A DNA stretch of 36,028 nucleotides from Niastella sp. (lineage in GTDB: Bacteria; Bacteroidota; Bacteroidia; Chitinophagales; Chitinophagaceae). Made by a program: the position numbers and the translations under genes. Location of the stretch: the NCBI GenBank assembly GCA_017744515.1, contig JAGIBF010000069.1, positions 1 to 36,028 of the forward strand. Reading direction: 5' to 3'. The first letter of the stretch is position 1. Every line of letters begins with the position of its first letter. Positions 7,675-15,011 of the stretch are shown in pieces. The notes below the pieces were generated by a model. It saw only the letters and a program-made list of their open reading frames with translations, made no database searches and was not told the origin of the DNA.

Positions 7675-9363
7675 ATGAAAAGAGCATTCACTTTATTAGT
7701 AGCAACGGTTGTCACGGCTGGCAACGTTCTTTTTGCCCAGAGTGTAGATCAGGGCAAGAAGTTTTTCTATTACGAGCGTTGGAAAAGTGCGCAGGAAACA
7801 TTTGAAAAAGTACTCGCCGCCAACCCGAATAATATCGATGCTGTGTATTGGTTAGGGCAAACCTTACTGGAGTTGAAAGACTCGGTAGGCGCTAAGAACC
7901 TGTACCAGAAATCACTGACACAAAATGGCAATGCGCCCCTGTTACTGGCAGGTATGGGTCAGATTGAGTTGATGGAAGGCAAAGCCAACGATGCCCGTCA
8001 ACGTTTTGAAACAGCTATTACCCTTACTAAGGGGAAAGATATTGATGTATTCAATGCAGTAGCTCGCGCCAATGTAAAGGCAAGAACAGGCGATGCCAAC
8101 TATGCGATCGAGAAGCTGAACCAGGCTACCGCAGTCAAGAATTTCAAGGATCCTGAAACATACCTGTTGCTGGGTGACGCTTACAGGAAACTGATCGACG
8201 GTGGTAATGCTGTACAGAATTACACCAAGGCGCTGGGTCTCGATCCCAAACTGGCAGCAGCCAAATACAGGATCGGTAAAGTGTACCTCACACAAGGCAA
8301 CAAGGATTACTTCCTGCCCGCTTTTGAAGAGGCTGTAGCACTCGATCCGGCTTATACACCTGCTTACTATGAACTGTTCTACTACTGGTATAGCCGGGAC
8401 GTGAACAAAGCAGGTCCTTACCTCGATAAATTCATTGCCAATGCAGACCAGGGACCTGAGCAGGAATACCTGAAAACAGACTTCCTGTTCTCTTCCGGTA
8501 AACCAGCAGAAGCAAAGACCAGGGCTGAAGCACTTATCGCTCAATATGGCGATAAAGTAAATCCCCGTATGTACCGTCTGGTAGCCTATGCTGCCGATAC
8601 ACTGGGTGATGCAAATGCCGCTAAAACAGCGATGAATACTTTCTTCACCAAAGCCACTGAAGAAGTTCCTGTAAGAGGTACTGACTACGAAGAGCTGGCG
8701 AAGATCAACAGCAAAATACCCGGAGCAGAAGCAGAAGTATTTGCCAACCTGGAGAAAGCGATAGCAGTGGATACAGTAATGGAAAATAAGCTTAAGTACA
8801 TCGGCAAAGCGGCTGCATTGGCAAAAGCAAAAGGTGACCGCAACCAGGAAGCTATCTGGTTGGGAAAAGCCTATCGTATGGACCCTAATCCTACACAGCG
8901 CGACCTGTACAATTATGGCTTTGCCCATTACCAGGCCAAGAACTATGATTCTACTATCGCGATCTTCAAGACTTACGAAGAAAAGTATCCCAACGAGATC
9001 TATGGCTATTTGTGGAGCGCCCGAGCTGCCCGTGATATCGATACGGCTCTGGAAATGCACATTGCAGCGCCTGAGTACGCTCAATTGCTGGACAATGCCA
9101 AGCGTCTTGATTCTACCAAATACAAACCACAGATCATCGAATCACTTCGTATCCTGGCTGGTTACCAGAACAACGTGAAGAAGGATAAGGATTCTGCGAT
9201 CTACTATCTGCAGCGCATTCTGGATGTTGAGCCAACTGATAAAATGGCTACTCAGTTCATTGAAGCGCTCAGTAAGCCAGCAAAAAGCACCACGCCTGCG
9301 ACCAAGCCCAAAACTGGTGGTAATGCAGCAGGTACTGGTGGCGCCAAGCCGACCGGCCGATAA
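7675..9363 (+). CDS. Secreted tetratricopeptide-repeat protein
   Basis: 562 residues. A signal peptide (MKRAFTLLVATVVTAGNVLFAQS, cleavage probably after the AQ region) is followed by TPR-like units over most of the length. Examples are KFFYYERWKSAQETFEKVLAANPNNIDAVYWLGQ-type units near residues 30-65, a well-formed one near 160-195 (ETYLLLGDAYRKLIDGG...KALGLDPKLAAAKY), and more to about 540. The C-terminal 30 residues are a low-complexity Thr/Pro/Gly/Lys tail. It is probably a periplasmic scaffold protein. It lies 53 bases after the PstS-like gene and is followed by a strong terminator, so it ends the tonB-pstS-like-TPR unit. No enzymatic motif is seen. Confidence 0.88.
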   Translation: MKRAFTLLVATVVTAGNVLFAQSVDQGKKFFYYERWKSAQETFEKVLAANPNNIDAVYWLGQTLLELKDSVGAKNLYQKSLTQNGNAPLLLAGMGQIELMEGKANDARQRFETAITLTKGKDIDVFNAVARANVKARTGDANYAIEKLNQATAVKNFKDPETYLLLGDAYRKLIDGGNAVQNYTKALGLDPKLAAAKYRIGKVYLTQGNKDYFLPAFEEAVALDPAYTPAYYELFYYWYSRDVNKAGPYLDKFIANADQGPEQEYLKTDFLFSSGKPAEAKTRAEALIAQYGDKVNPRMYRLVAYAADTLGDANAAKTAMNTFFTKATEEVPVRGTDYEELAKINSKIPGAEAEVFANLEKAIAVDTVMENKLKYIGKAAALAKAKGDRNQEAIWLGKAYRMDPNPTQRDLYNYGFAHYQAKNYDSTIAIFKTYEEKYPNEIYGYLWSARAARDIDTALEMHIAAPEYAQLLDNAKRLDSTKYKPQIIESLRILAGYQNNVKKDKDSAIYYLQRILDVEPTDKMATQFIEALSKPAKSTTPATKPKTGGNAAGTGGAKPTGR

Positions 9364-9386
9364 CGAACTGATAACATTAATAGTAT

Positions 9387-9420
9387 AAATCCCTGTTATT
9401 GCGATAACAGGGATTTTTTT
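9387..9420 (+). terminator. Rho-independent terminator after the TPR gene
   Basis: A perfect 13-bp stem (9387-9399 with 9404-9416, AAATCCCTGTTAT and its complement) has a 4-base loop and a T-run to 9420. It separates the Ton-related cluster from the nuo operon promoter, 27 bases further on. Confidence 0.92.
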
Positions 9421-9446
9421 ATTTTATTGAATTTGAAGTTTCAAAA

Positions 9447-9476
9447 TTGGAAATTGCGGATGCTGTATTACTTTTG
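9447..9476 (+). promoter_or_regulatory. Promoter of the nuo operon
   Basis: TTG at 9447-9449, a 19-base spacer, then TACTTTTG at 9469-9476: an exact match to the Bacteroidota primary sigma pattern TTG-N19-TAnnTTTG. Transcription should begin near 9481-9484, giving a leader of about 20 bases before the nuoA ATG at 9501. The longer open frame starting at the TTG of this promoter therefore cannot be the translated form. Confidence 0.82.
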
Positions 9477-9500
9477 CCCCTAAACAAAAACGGGTTTTTG

Positions 9501-9905
9501 ATGATGTACCTGTTGCAAGTTTCTACCGTTGCCCAGAATCCGGACAACTCCTTCTGGTATTTACCTATCGGTCTGCAACTCCTATTCGCTGTAGTATTTG
9601 TAGCTGTTATGATGGGGGTTACTCACTGGCTTGGCCCCAAGCGTAATACGGCTGATAAGCTGGAAAACTTTGCCAGCGGTATCAAGAGCCATGGCGATGC
9701 ACGCCAACCAATGGCCATTAAATACTTCCTCGTTGCCATTCTTTTCGTTCTGTTCGATGTGGAAGTGATCTTCTTCTACCCTTATGCTGTGAATTTCAAA
9801 GGCCTTGGCTGGGATGGTTTCCTGGCTGTGCTCATGTTTGTAGGATTTTTCCTTTGCGGGTTTATATATATAATCAAGAAAGGAGCGTTAACCTGGGAAG
9901 ATTAA
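9501..9905 (+). CDS. nuoA: NADH-quinone oxidoreductase subunit A
   Basis: 134 residues starting MMYLLQVS; a second ATG at 9504 is equally possible. Three membrane helices (about 21-44, 71-93, 99-121). The NuoA signature is present: YFLVAILFVLFDVEVIFFYP between helices 1 and 2-3, with the conserved acidic FDVEVIF stretch that forms part of the quinone-site/proton-path connection of complex I with NuoH and NuoJ. It is the first gene of the nuo operon, behind the promoter at 9447-9476. Confidence 0.95.
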   Translation: MMYLLQVSTVAQNPDNSFWYLPIGLQLLFAVVFVAVMMGVTHWLGPKRNTADKLENFASGIKSHGDARQPMAIKYFLVAILFVLFDVEVIFFYPYAVNFKGLGWDGFLAVLMFVGFFLCGFIYIIKKGALTWED

Positions 9906-10032
9906 AATATATTAATGTGATAATGTGCTGATTTGAAAATGTGATATGTAATACAGCGAAACCTTACAGTAGAGCCGGTTGTTATAAATAAGAGCATTTT
10001 CAAATTAATTAATTCTCAAATTTTCAAATTAT
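9906..10032. repeat. AT-rich inverted/word repeat in the nuoA-nuoB gap
   Basis: This gap of 127 bases has a perfect 11-bp inverted pair, ATTTGAAAATG and CATTTTCAAAT (about 9931-9943 and 9996-10008). The right side continues with more TTCAAATT words right up to the nuoB ATG. It is one of six nuo gaps with this type of degenerate word repeat. Confidence 0.6.
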
Positions 10033-10611
10033 ATGGCACGTCCTGTTCAATATAATATTTACGGTCAAACCAAGGTGAAGCTGGTGCAAGAAGGCCCCGA
10101 AGGCTATATGGGCGAAGCGTTTATGGCTACCACCCTGGAGCAGGTAGTAGGCCTGGCCCGTGCAAACTCTATCTGGCCTTTACCTTTTGCAACATCCTGC
10201 TGCGGTATTGAATTCATGGCCACGATGGCTTCTCATTACGACCTGGCCAGGTTTGGCGCTGAAAGGGTAGGGTTCTCCCCACGCCAGTGCGACCTCCTGA
10301 TGGTAATGGGTACCATTGCCAAAAAGATGGCGCCGGTAGTAAAACAGGTGTACCTGCAAATGGCAGAGCCCCGCTGGGTACTGGCCATGGGCGCCTGTGC
10401 TTCCAGTGGAGGTATTTTTGACACTTATAGTGTATTGCAGGGCATCGACCAGATCATCCCGGTGGATGTATATGTGCCCGGTTGTCCTCCCCGGCCCGAA
10501 GCGGTGCTGGACGGCTTCATGCGTGTGCAGGACCTCGTAGGCAAGGAAAGCCTGCGCAGAAGGAACAGCGATAAGTACAAACTCCTGATGGAGAGTTATG
10601 GAATTCAATAA
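10033..10611 (+). CDS. nuoB: NADH-quinone oxidoreductase subunit B
   Basis: 192 residues. NuoB carries cluster N2, the last [4Fe-4S] centre before quinone. The four ligands are visible: adjacent Cys 56-Cys 57 (ATSCCGIEF), Cys 122 (GACASSGG) and Cys 151 (VPGCPPRPE). This is a normal length with no anomalies. It is a peripheral-arm subunit docking with NuoC, NuoD and NuoH at the cytoplasmic membrane face. The start ATG directly abuts the TTCAAATT word repeat of the preceding gap. Confidence 0.98.
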   Translation: MARPVQYNIYGQTKVKLVQEGPEGYMGEAFMATTLEQVVGLARANSIWPLPFATSCCGIEFMATMASHYDLARFGAERVGFSPRQCDLLMVMGTIAKKMAPVVKQVYLQMAEPRWVLAMGACASSGGIFDTYSVLQGIDQIIPVDVYVPGCPPRPEAVLDGFMRVQDLVGKESLRRRNSDKYKLLMESYGIQ

Positions 10612-10697
10612 AAACAGCTACGAGCTACGAGCTATTAGCTACGAGCTCTGGCGGAAATCTCCTCGCAGCTCGCGGCTCGAGGCTCGAAGCTAAAAAT
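10612..10697. repeat. Period-7 tandem repeat with diverged arms in the nuoB-nuoC gap
   Basis: The left arm has four consecutive 7-base units, GCTACGA, GCTACGA, GCTATTA, GCTACGA (10617-10644). The right arm has three units of GCTCGAR type (10668-10688) ending in GCTA. The outer parts of the two arms are imperfect inverted copies (TAGCTACGAGCTC against GAGGCTCGAAGCTA), so the RNA could fold into a hairpin. It fills the entire gap. Confidence 0.75.
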
Positions 10698-11216
10698 ATG
10701 GCATTGACCTACGAACATATTAAACAACGACTGGTAGAAAAATTTGGCGAACAGGTGACTGGTTTTGAAGAACCCTTCGGCATGCTCACCTTTGAAGCGC
10801 CCAAAGAGCTCAATCTAAAAATAATGCAGTTCCTGTTCGACGATGCGGAGCTGCAATTTCGTTTTTTGACCGACCTGCAGGCTGTGCATTATCCTGATAA
10901 TACCGGTAAAGAACTGGCCGTGGTGTATCACCTGCACAACCTTACCGAGAATATCCGTATTCGTTTCAAAGTATATACCGACATCAGCAAACCGGATGTA
11001 TACAGTGCTACCGCGCTGTTTTCTGGCGCCAACTGGATGGAAAGAGAGACGTACGATTTCTTTGGGGTGAACTTTGTAGGACATCCCAACCTGAAACGTG
11101 TGCTCAATGTGGATGAAATGGATTATTTCCCCATGAGGAAAGAATTTCCGCTGGAAGACCAGACAAGGATCGATAAAGACGATGAGATGTTTGGTCGCGG
11201 CGGATCTGTTATATAA
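10698..11216 (+). CDS. nuoC: NADH-quinone oxidoreductase subunit C
   Basis: 172 residues. The 30-kDa subunit signature is present: ERETYDFFGVNFVGHPNL (about 116-133). The end, MRKEFPLEDQTR, matches the PLRKdyPLe-type finish of NuoC. It is a peripheral-arm scaffold subunit next to NuoD and NuoB. It is separate from nuoD here; in some bacteria the two are fused as NuoCD. The 121-base gap to nuoD contains a REP-like element. Confidence 0.97.
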   Translation: MALTYEHIKQRLVEKFGEQVTGFEEPFGMLTFEAPKELNLKIMQFLFDDAELQFRFLTDLQAVHYPDNTGKELAVVYHLHNLTENIRIRFKVYTDISKPDVYSATALFSGANWMERETYDFFGVNFVGHPNLKRVLNVDEMDYFPMRKEFPLEDQTRIDKDDEMFGRGGSVI

Positions 11217-11217
11217 T

Positions 11218-11290
11218 GTCAGGCTGAGCCTGTCGAAGCCTCAACCCTTCGACAATGTTTATCCCGCTCTGCGGGACTCAGGGTGACAAG
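11218..11290. repeat. REP-like palindromic element in the nuoC-nuoD gap (copy 1)
   Basis: TGTCGAAG (11231-11238) pairs perfectly with CTTCGACA (11247-11254). A second hairpin, TCCCGC-TCT-GCGGGA, follows at 11262-11276. The 15-base word CTGAGCCTGTCGAAG (11224-11238) recurs exactly at 32975-32989. There is no T-run. It sits inside an operon, so it is more likely an RNA-stabilising or processing element, or a selfish repeat, than a terminator. Confidence 0.72.
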
Positions 11291-11338
11291 GCTGATGGTG
11301 ACTAAGAACTAATTTAAGATTAAACTAACAAGACAGTA

Positions 11339-12574
11339 ATGTCTGACGTAATACAACATTCAAATATCCGGCTACCGGAAGGCTCGATCGAGAAGCAAAC
11401 CACCACGCTCAACCTGGGGCCTACACACCCCGCTACGCACGGTGTATTCCAGAATATCCTTGAGCTGGACGGCGAGCGCATCATTTCTGCCGAACAAACA
11501 GTGGGTTATATCCACCGGGCTTTTGAAAAGCTGGCAGAACGCCGACCCCTGTACCAGATCACCACCCTCACCGACCGTTTAAATTATTGTTCTTCTCCCA
11601 TCAATAACATGGGCTGGCACCTGACCTGCGAAAAGCTGCTGGGTGTTAAAACGCCCAAGCGGGTGGATTATCTGCGGGTGATCATTATGGAGCTGGCGCG
11701 TATTGCCGACCACCTGATCTGCAACTCCATCGTGGGTGTAGACAGTGGCGCTTATACGGGCTTCCTGTATGTGATGCAATACCGCGAGCTGATCTATGAG
11801 ATCTATGAAGAGGTCTGCGGATCACGCCTCACCACCAACATGGGCCGCATTGGTGGCTTTGAAAGAAACTTTACACCGCTTGCTTTCGAGAAGCTTGAAA
11901 AATTCCTCCGCGAATATCCCAAAGTGCTGAAAGAGTTTGAAAACCTCTTCAGCCGCAACCGCATTTTTATGGAGCGTCTGATGGGCGCCGGTCCTATCAG
12001 CGCCGACAGAGCGCTGAACTACGGCTTCACAGGTCCCAACCTGCGTGCCGCCGGTGTCGACTACGATGTACGTGTCCATACCCCTTACAGCAGCTACGAA
12101 GATTTTGATTTTGAAGTACCCGTAGGTTCTACCGGCGACTGTTATGATCGTTTCCTGGTGCGCAACCAGGAGATGTGGCAGTCGCTGCGCATCATTGAAC
12201 AGGCTTACCAGAAGGTACAAGCCTTCAAAGGTGCAGAAGCAGAAGTATTCCACGCCGATGTGCCGGAATATTACCTGCCCGAGAAGAAGGACGTGTATAC
12301 GAAGATGGAAGCGCTGATCTATCACTTCAAGATCGTGATGGGTGAGATCGATATACCGAAAGGTGAATTGTATTTCCCGGTAGAAGGCGCCAATGGTGAA
12401 TTGGGCTTTTACCTGATCAGTGATGGTGGCCGCACGCCTTACCGCCTGCACTTCCGCCGTCCCTGCTTCATCTATTACCAGGCTTATGAGGAGCTGACCA
12501 AGGGTGCGATGCTGGCCGATGCCATCATTGTAATGAGTAGCCTGAACCTGATTGCAGGTGAGTTAGACGCTTAA
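11339..12574 (+). CDS. nuoD: NADH-quinone oxidoreductase subunit D
   Basis: 411 residues, full length for the 49-kDa subunit related to [NiFe]-hydrogenase large subunits. Visible motifs are NLGPTHPATHG near the N-terminus (the beta-hairpin with the quinone-site His), GYIHRAFEKLAERR, INNMGWHLTCEKLLG, and a C-terminal MSSLNLIAGELDA, the DPSFVNWQAL..GEVDR-like end of the family. It forms the quinone-binding cavity with NuoB and NuoH. The stop codon is 24 bases before the nuoE start. Confidence 0.98.
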   Translation: MSDVIQHSNIRLPEGSIEKQTTTLNLGPTHPATHGVFQNILELDGERIISAEQTVGYIHRAFEKLAERRPLYQITTLTDRLNYCSSPINNMGWHLTCEKLLGVKTPKRVDYLRVIIMELARIADHLICNSIVGVDSGAYTGFLYVMQYRELIYEIYEEVCGSRLTTNMGRIGGFERNFTPLAFEKLEKFLREYPKVLKEFENLFSRNRIFMERLMGAGPISADRALNYGFTGPNLRAAGVDYDVRVHTPYSSYEDFDFEVPVGSTGDCYDRFLVRNQEMWQSLRIIEQAYQKVQAFKGAEAEVFHADVPEYYLPEKKDVYTKMEALIYHFKIVMGEIDIPKGELYFPVEGANGELGFYLISDGGRTPYRLHFRRPCFIYYQAYEELTKGAMLADAIIVMSSLNLIAGELDA

Positions 12575-12598
12575 TTGTCAAATTTTCTAATTGATATT

Positions 12599-13096
12599 AT
12601 GGTTTTTACTGAGGACAAACTAAAGAAGGTACAGGAGATCATTGCCCGTTATCCCGATGGCAAGCAGAAGAGTGCTTTGATACCTGTATTGCACCTGGCG
12701 CAGGAAGAGTTTGGCGGATGGCTGAGTGCTGAAGCAATGGACTATGTTGCTTCTTTGCTGAGCATCGAACCCATCGAAGTGTATGAGGTGGCTACTTTCT
12801 ATAGTATGTACAATTTAAAACCGGTTGGCCGCTACCTGTTCGAGGTTTGCCAGACCGGCCCCTGTATGTTGAATGGCAGTGACCAGATCATTGACTATAT
12901 CAAAGAAAAACTGGGCATTGGTGTAGGAGAAACTACTTCCGATGGCCTGTTTACCCTCAAAACCGTGGAATGCCTGGGAGCCTGTGGCTACGCGCCGATG
13001 ATGCAATTGGGCAAGCATTTTCGCGAGCACCTGACCCGGGAAAAGGTTGATCAGATCATTGAAGAATGCCGTAGCAGGGCAACTTCCATGAACTGA
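12599..13096 (+). CDS. nuoE: NADH-quinone oxidoreductase subunit E
   Basis: 165 residues from ATG 12599. The open frame extends back to a TTG right after the nuoD stop, but those extra codons read through an AT-rich spacer and are not family-like. It is a thioredoxin-like [2Fe-2S] protein carrying cluster N1a, with ligands Cys 84, Cys 89 (CQTGPC), Cys 125 and Cys 129 (CLGAC). It pairs with NuoF in the NADH dehydrogenase module. It is followed, unusually, by an NlpE-like gene before nuoF. Confidence 0.95.
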   Translation: MVFTEDKLKKVQEIIARYPDGKQKSALIPVLHLAQEEFGGWLSAEAMDYVASLLSIEPIEVYEVATFYSMYNLKPVGRYLFEVCQTGPCMLNGSDQIIDYIKEKLGIGVGETTSDGLFTLKTVECLGACGYAPMMQLGKHFREHLTREKVDQIIEECRSRATSMN

Positions 13097-13123
13097 TAAT
13101 TCGTTCCTGTAAAATTGCACGTT

Positions 13124-13597
13124 ATGAGGATAATTAGTTCTTTATGTATCGCTGTATTAGTAGGTGGAGTAGCCTGTCAGGATTCAAACGTAGGCAAGAC
13201 CAACGAAGATGCAAAGGGAAGGGATACGGCCGCTATCAGCGCCGACTCTTTATCTAAAGCAATGCCTACACCGGCGCCTCCATTGGTAACAGCCAGCTAT
13301 TCGGGCGTATTGCCCTGTGCTGATTGTGAAAGCCAGGAAGTGATCCTGAGCCTGTTGAGTGACTCGTCTTACCAGAAGAGAACACTGTACATGGGCAGAA
13401 AATCATCCGGACCAGGCAGTAATGAACTTATCGATACCGGTAAGTATGTGATGCGCGGCGATACATTGATACTGGATATTAAAGATGCTCCCGGTAAATA
13501 TGTGAAACAGGCCGACAACCTGGTGCAGTTGGATATGAAAGGCAAGCGTATCACCGGGAAGCTGGCCGATAAGTACGTGTTGAAAAGAACACACTAA
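13124..13597 (+). CDS. NlpE-like lipoprotein inserted in the nuo operon
   Basis: 157 residues from ATG 13124 (a TTG nine bases upstream is less likely). The signal peptide MRIISSLCIAVLVGGVAC has its lipidated Cys at 18. An acidic, Thr/Pro-rich linker (19-55) follows, then the NlpE N-terminal barrel motif YSGVLPCADCES with a CxxC pair (Cys 65, Cys 68). Next come a YQKRTLYMGR strand, a GDTL-type turn and KYVLKR at the end. In Enterobacteria NlpE is an outer-membrane lipoprotein that signals envelope and copper stress to Cpx; no Cpx genes are here. It sits 27 bases after nuoE and 14 before nuoF, so it is probably co-transcribed with complex I. TAAAATTG just before the start is one mismatch from a -7 element but lacks a well-placed TTG. 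Confidence 0.85.
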   Translation: MRIISSLCIAVLVGGVACQDSNVGKTNEDAKGRDTAAISADSLSKAMPTPAPPLVTASYSGVLPCADCESQEVILSLLSDSSYQKRTLYMGRKSSGPGSNELIDTGKYVMRGDTLILDIKDAPGKYVKQADNLVQLDMKGKRITGKLADKYVLKRTH

Positions 13598-13611
13598 TTT
13601 CAAATCAAGCA

Positions 13612-14970
13612 ATGGGCAGAAAATTATTATTAGAGAAAGCACACGTTGAAGGTATACGTACCTACGACGTATATCGCCGTGAGGGTGGCTATGCGAGTGT
13701 AGAGAAGGCGTTAAAGAATATGAGCCCCGACCAGGTAACGGAAGAAGTGAAGAAGAGTGGCCTGCGTGGTCGTGGTGGTGCGGGTTTCCCTACCGGTATG
13801 AAATGGAGCTTCCTGGCCAAGCCCGAAGGCGTGCCCCGCTACCTGGTATGCAATGCCGACGAATCGGAGCCCGGTACCTTCAAAGACCGCTACCTGATGG
13901 AGTTCATTCCTCACCTGCTCATTGAAGGATTGATCGTGGCTTCTTACGCCCTTGGTTCCAGCAGAACTTACATTTACATCCGCGGTGAATACGCGTGGAT
14001 ACCCGATATATTAGAGCAGGCTATTGCCGAAGCCAATGCCAATGGCTGGCTGGGCAAGAACATCCTGGGTACCGGCTTCGACTGCCAGATCTATGTGCAG
14101 CGTGGTGCCGGCGCTTATATCTGTGGTGAAGAAACCGCGTTGATCGAATCGCTCGAAGGCAAACGTGGTAACCCACGCATCAAGCCTCCTTTCCCTGCCG
14201 TAAAAGGTTTGTGGGATTGCCCAACGGTGGTGAACAACGTAGAAACGCTGGCGGCTGTAGTACCTATCATCAACCTCGGTGGAGAAGAGTATGTGAAGAT
14301 TGGCGTAGGTAAATCTACCGGTACCAAGTTGATCTCTGCCTGCGGTAACATCAACAAGCCTGGCGTATACGAAATAGATATGACCATATCTGTAGAAGAA
14401 TTCATCTACAGTGATGAATATTGTGGTGGCGTTCCCAATGGTAAAAAGCTGAAGGCTTGCATACCTGGAGGTTCATCAGTTCCCATTCTGCCTGCTAACC
14501 TGCTGTTCAAAACAGCGAAAGGTGATACGCGGATGATGAACTATGAAAGCCTGTCCGATGGCGGTTTCGCTACCGGTACCATGATGGGTAGCGGTGGTTT
14601 TATCGTGCTGGATGAAGACCAGTGCGTGGTACGCCACACGTTGACACTGGCCCGTTTCTACCGTCACGAAAGCTGTGGACAATGTTCACCCTGCCGTGAA
14701 GGAACAGGCTGGATGGAAAAGATCTTAAAGAACATTGAATACGGAAAAGGTAAGATGAGCGATATCGACCTGCTGTGGGATATCCAGCGCAAGATCGAAG
14801 GCAATACCATTTGTCCGCTGGGTGATGCTGCTGCATGGCCCGTAGCTGCCGCCATCCGCCATTTCCGTGATGAGTTTGAATGGCATGTGCTCAACCCGGT
14901 AGAAAGCCAGCAAAGGAATTTTGGCCTGGCACACTATGCCGACCCAAGACCGGTACCGGCAACAGCCTAA
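13612..14970 (+). CDS. nuoF: NADH-quinone oxidoreductase subunit F
   Basis: 452 residues. The flavin subunit that oxidises NADH. The glycine-rich segment GLRGRGGAGFPTGMKW (about 50-65) binds FMN and NADH; CNADESEPGTFKDR and GAGAYICGEETALIESLEG are further family signatures. The [4Fe-4S] cluster N3 motif is ESCGQCSPCREG, with the fourth Cys in NTICPLGD near the C-terminus. Length and motifs are complete. With NuoE and the N-terminus of NuoG it forms the electron-input module, so this complex should use NADH itself, unlike the NuoEFG-less 11-subunit variants. Confidence 0.98.
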   Translation: MGRKLLLEKAHVEGIRTYDVYRREGGYASVEKALKNMSPDQVTEEVKKSGLRGRGGAGFPTGMKWSFLAKPEGVPRYLVCNADESEPGTFKDRYLMEFIPHLLIEGLIVASYALGSSRTYIYIRGEYAWIPDILEQAIAEANANGWLGKNILGTGFDCQIYVQRGAGAYICGEETALIESLEGKRGNPRIKPPFPAVKGLWDCPTVVNNVETLAAVVPIINLGGEEYVKIGVGKSTGTKLISACGNINKPGVYEIDMTISVEEFIYSDEYCGGVPNGKKLKACIPGGSSVPILPANLLFKTAKGDTRMMNYESLSDGGFATGTMMGSGGFIVLDEDQCVVRHTLTLARFYRHESCGQCSPCREGTGWMEKILKNIEYGKGKMSDIDLLWDIQRKIEGNTICPLGDAAAWPVAAAIRHFRDEFEWHVLNPVESQQRNFGLAHYADPRPVPATA

Positions 14971-15011
14971 GGATTTTGAACAGTACATTTTAGCCGTTAA
15001 GAAATATAACT

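Noticed and set aside
7942..9084. Antisense open frame of 380 codons opposite the TPR gene
   Set aside because: A shadow of the TPR coding sequence; Cys/Phe/Ile-rich with no domain or upstream signals.
10617..10688. CRISPR-like array
   Set aside because: The units are 7 bases long, contiguous and without spacers; no cas genes are present.
12575..12598. TTG start for nuoE directly after the nuoD stop
   Set aside because: The added eight residues come from AT-rich spacer sequence; the ATG at 12599 gives a family-like start.
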